A stretch of DNA of 64,000 nt from CAYRES01 sp964423425 (GTDB lineage Bacteria > Actinomycetota > Thermoleophilia > RBG-16-64-13), in NCBI GenBank assembly GCA_964423425.1, contig CAYRES010000006.1:1-64000 (forward strand). The letters are read 5' to 3'. Below are positions 62,196 through 64,000 of the stretch, piece after piece. The first letter of the stretch is position 1, and each line of letters begins with the position of its first letter. Below the pieces are notes generated by a model. It was given only the letters and a program-made list of their open reading frames with translations, was not told where the DNA came from and did not search any database. The position numbers and the translations under genes are program-made.

Positions 62196-62942
62196 ATGGC
62201 AGCGCCGGACACGAACAGGACACACGGGGCGGCAAAGGCCGGTGGTAGACGCACGTCGGCCGGGCGCCGTGTGGTCGTGCTCACCGCCTTCTTCGTGTTC
62301 GTGTGGCTGGTGCTCTACCCGGATCCCCGCCCCTTCGTCTCCTCGATCTCCCGCCTGTTCGAACCACCCCTCGATCCGCAGGCCGTGGCCGGCATCGCCG
62401 GCACGCTTCCCGACGATGCGGCGGTGGTGGAGGCGTTCAGCCAAGACTATCTGCCCTACAAGACGGCCTGGGAACTCTACGACATGCCTTGGTACTTCCC
62501 CACGGTGGCCGAGGTGGTGGAGAAGAGAGGAGGCGACTGCCAAGCCGAGGCACTACTCACGGCGAGCATACTCGAGGCCAAGAGCCTGCCCTACACCCTC
62601 CACTACTCATTCAACCACGTGTGGGTGGACTATCCCGGCAAGAACGTCACGCACATGGAAGATCCGGCCTTGTCCTTCGCCTCGAACGAAGGTGAGAGCT
62701 GGCTCGCGGCCCTCCCCGACCGCTTCCCCTTGAGAGACATCGTCGTCGCCCGAATCGACTATCATTGGGACCCGATGCCCCTCATCCGCAAACTGCTACT
62801 GGCATTCGGGGCTGTAGTCGCACTGCTCGCATCGGAGAGACCGTGGAGGGTCCGGTTCGTTACCGAAACGCGCAACAGGTGGAGTACCCGGCGCAGAGAG
62901 CAGCGAAGTGTCCACGCGCCTGAGGCAGGTCCCACCTCGTAG
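62196..62942 (+). CDS. Membrane protein with transglutaminase-like domain
   Basis: A 248-residue protein. One membrane helix at residues about 24-41, then an extracytoplasmic domain with the Cys-His-Asp layout of transglutaminase-like proteases: GGDCQAEALL (Cys about 110), FNHVWVDYPG (His) and MEDPA (acid). A second hydrophobic segment lies near residue 195 and the tail is basic. Probably a cysteine protease or amidase of the cell surface. The end overlaps the next gene by 35 nt. Confidence 0.75.
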   Translation: MAAPDTNRTHGAAKAGGRRTSAGRRVVVLTAFFVFVWLVLYPDPRPFVSSISRLFEPPLDPQAVAGIAGTLPDDAAVVEAFSQDYLPYKTAWELYDMPWYFPTVAEVVEKRGGDCQAEALLTASILEAKSLPYTLHYSFNHVWVDYPGKNVTHMEDPALSFASNEGESWLAALPDRFPLRDIVVARIDYHWDPMPLIRKLLLAFGAVVALLASERPWRVRFVTETRNRWSTRRREQRSVHAPEAGPTS

Positions 62943-63909
62943 CCAGGGCACCGCTGAAGGAGTCCTCAGCGTGGCCGGCGCGGCGACCATTTGGGGCTCG
63001 GTGGCTCTCTTCGCCCGCTGGTCCGGCGCGGCGCCCTTCGTCACGGTCTTCTGGCGGGTCGCCTTTGCCTCTGCCGCCCTCTGTCTCTACCTCCTCTTTC
63101 GTGGCCAACTCGGCGCCGTTCCCCGGCTGGGCCGCCCCACGCTGCTCCGACTCGCACTTCTCGGTGTGCTTCTGGCCGCAGGCTGGTCGGCGCTGTTCAC
63201 CGCGTTCGCCTGGACGACGGTGGCAACGGCGATCCTCCTCAACTACATAGGACCGGTGTTCGTCGCTCTGTTCACTCCTCTGGCGACCAGGGTGCCCTTC
63301 GACAGGCGCATCATCCTCCCCCTGATGCTCGCGTTGGCCGGGACCGCCCTCATCGTCGGCCCCCAGGCGCTCGAGACAGCCGGCTCCCGCAACCTTTTCG
63401 GTGCACTCCTCGCCCTCCTGGCGGCGGTGATCTACGCCGTGTTTGTACTGGCCACCAAGCGAATGCTCGTCGAGGTACCCCCGGGAGCGGCGGCTTTCGT
63501 ACAACAGACCGCAGCCGCAGTCGTGCTGCTCCCCGCCGTCTTCCTCTTGCCCGGCCCCGTGGGGCCCGCCGGTTGGGGCTCGGTCGCCGTGCTCGGTATC
63601 GTCCACACCGGCCTCCCCATACTCCTGTTCACCGTCGGACTCAGCCTGATACGCGCCGACTACGCAGCCGTACTCAGCTACATCGAACCACTGGCCGCCG
63701 TCATATTCGCCGCCCTCTTCCTCGCGGAGCCGATCAGTTGGTATACGGCCGCCGGAGGAACCACCGTCATCGTGGGCGGCCTGCGAGTAGCCCGGTTGGC
63801 GGCCGTTCCCGGTCCCGCCACGCCGGCCCTGCCCCTCGCGGCAGCCGCCGACCCGCCCCCAGCCTTACCCACCACCGACGAAGCACACACGGAAAGGGAG
63901 ACACCATGA
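62908..63909 (+). CDS. EamA/DMT-family transporter
   Basis: A 333-residue protein with ten predicted helices in two EamA repeats (ATIWGSVALFARW, then AFAWTTVATAILLNYIGPVFVAL; second half YAVFVLATKRML and YAAVLSYIEPLAAVIFAALFL). The family exports metabolites or amino acids. The tail after residue 300 is Pro/Ala-rich. The GTG start lies inside the previous gene; its stop overlaps the following ATG (ATGA). Confidence 0.85.
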   Translation: MSTRLRQVPPRSQGTAEGVLSVAGAATIWGSVALFARWSGAAPFVTVFWRVAFASAALCLYLLFRGQLGAVPRLGRPTLLRLALLGVLLAAGWSALFTAFAWTTVATAILLNYIGPVFVALFTPLATRVPFDRRIILPLMLALAGTALIVGPQALETAGSRNLFGALLALLAAVIYAVFVLATKRMLVEVPPGAAAFVQQTAAAVVLLPAVFLLPGPVGPAGWGSVAVLGIVHTGLPILLFTVGLSLIRADYAAVLSYIEPLAAVIFAALFLAEPISWYTAAGGTTVIVGGLRVARLAAVPGPATPALPLAAAADPPPALPTTDEAHTERETP

Positions 63910-64000
63910 CAGAGAAGCCCGAAGCCACAGCAGGACATCCCGCACCCGGCAACCTCAAGGCGACCCTTCGCACCTCCAAGGGTGATATCACCATCGAGCT
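63906..64000 (+). CDS. Cyclophilin-type peptidyl-prolyl isomerase, N-terminal part (cut by window end)
   Basis: The window holds 31 codons. A polar N-terminal extension leads into TLRTSKGDITIEL, the first strand of cyclophilin-type isomerases. ATG overlaps the previous stop. The remaining part is outside the window, so catalytic residues cannot be checked. Confidence 0.75.
   Translation, partial: MTEKPEATAGHPAPGNLKATLRTSKGDITIE

Noticed and set aside
1..64000. CRISPR arrays, insertion sequences, prophage, rRNA
   Set aside because: No spaced repeats of 25-40 bp, no transposase or integrase-like proteins, no phage structural proteins and no rRNA sequence were seen.

Overview
The window looks like a G+C-rich metagenome-assembled scaffold. 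It has G/C homopolymer runs at its left end (1-66), the same kind of sequence around a 10-N gap (4752-4761), and a gene cut by the right end. The gene content suggests an anaerobic or facultative actinobacterium-like bacterium, perhaps Coriobacteriia/OPB41-like or Thermoleophilia-like. The clues are lipoproteins with Thr/Ala-rich linkers after the lipobox, the RicT-like/holB/tmk/topA neighbourhood, a mycofactocin locus, a ferredoxin-linked 2-oxoacid oxidoreductase, and many GTG/TTG starts behind strong AGGAGG sites. The taxonomic placement is inference. I saw no insertion sequences, phage genes or CRISPR arrays.

Layout. (1) 71-9229 holds amino-acid and 2-oxoacid metabolism: an SDR, two PLP aminotransferases, a divergent IclR regulator, and a four-gene 2-oxoacid:ferredoxin oxidoreductase operon whose third protein fuses a GltD-like flavoprotein to a ferredoxin. 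(2) 9481-20248 is a run of minus-strand catabolic genes: a cyclic amidohydrolase, a TRAP transporter (dctMQP), a CrtI-like oxidoreductase, a TIM-barrel isomerase, and a sugar-type ABC transporter with its binding protein first. (3) 20724-27724 is mixed: an unusual HTH-TrpD fusion, a small secreted protein with a sortase-like tail, a Wzz/BY-kinase fusion, the remains of a hybrid histidine kinase, and an NAD-dependent epimerase. (4) 28066-43238 is the centrepiece. It is a minus-strand operon of adh - mftA - mftBC (fused) - OYE/FadH-like - etfA - fixC - fixX - etfB - mftF - aldehyde dehydrogenase - tetR, with a divergent two-component system at its head. (5) 43683-49725 encodes HyuA, HyuB, an Asp/Glu/hydantoin racemase-family protein and a PaaK-like CoA ligase. 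(6) 49805-63909 is mostly housekeeping: an ABC-2 exporter, tRNA-Thr(CGT), RicT/PSP1, holB, tmk, a DUF1002 protein, an archaeal-type topoisomerase I, a STAS protein, a TPR protein, an amidohydrolase, a transglutaminase-like protein, an EamA permease, and the start of a cyclophilin.

How it works together (inference). In region 4 an alcohol would be oxidised by an NDMA-type alcohol dehydrogenase using the RiPP redox cofactor mycofactocin, and the aldehyde by the aldehyde dehydrogenase. A complete FixABCX-like set (EtfB, EtfA, FixC, FixX) in the same operon is the obvious candidate to drain electrons from the reduced cofactor to quinone and/or ferredoxin. MftB and MftC are one polypeptide. MftD, MftE and the GMC oxidoreductase MftG are not in the window. 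Regions 1, 2 and 5 would feed amino acids, cyclic amides, sugars and carboxylic acids into ferredoxin- and CoA-linked metabolism.
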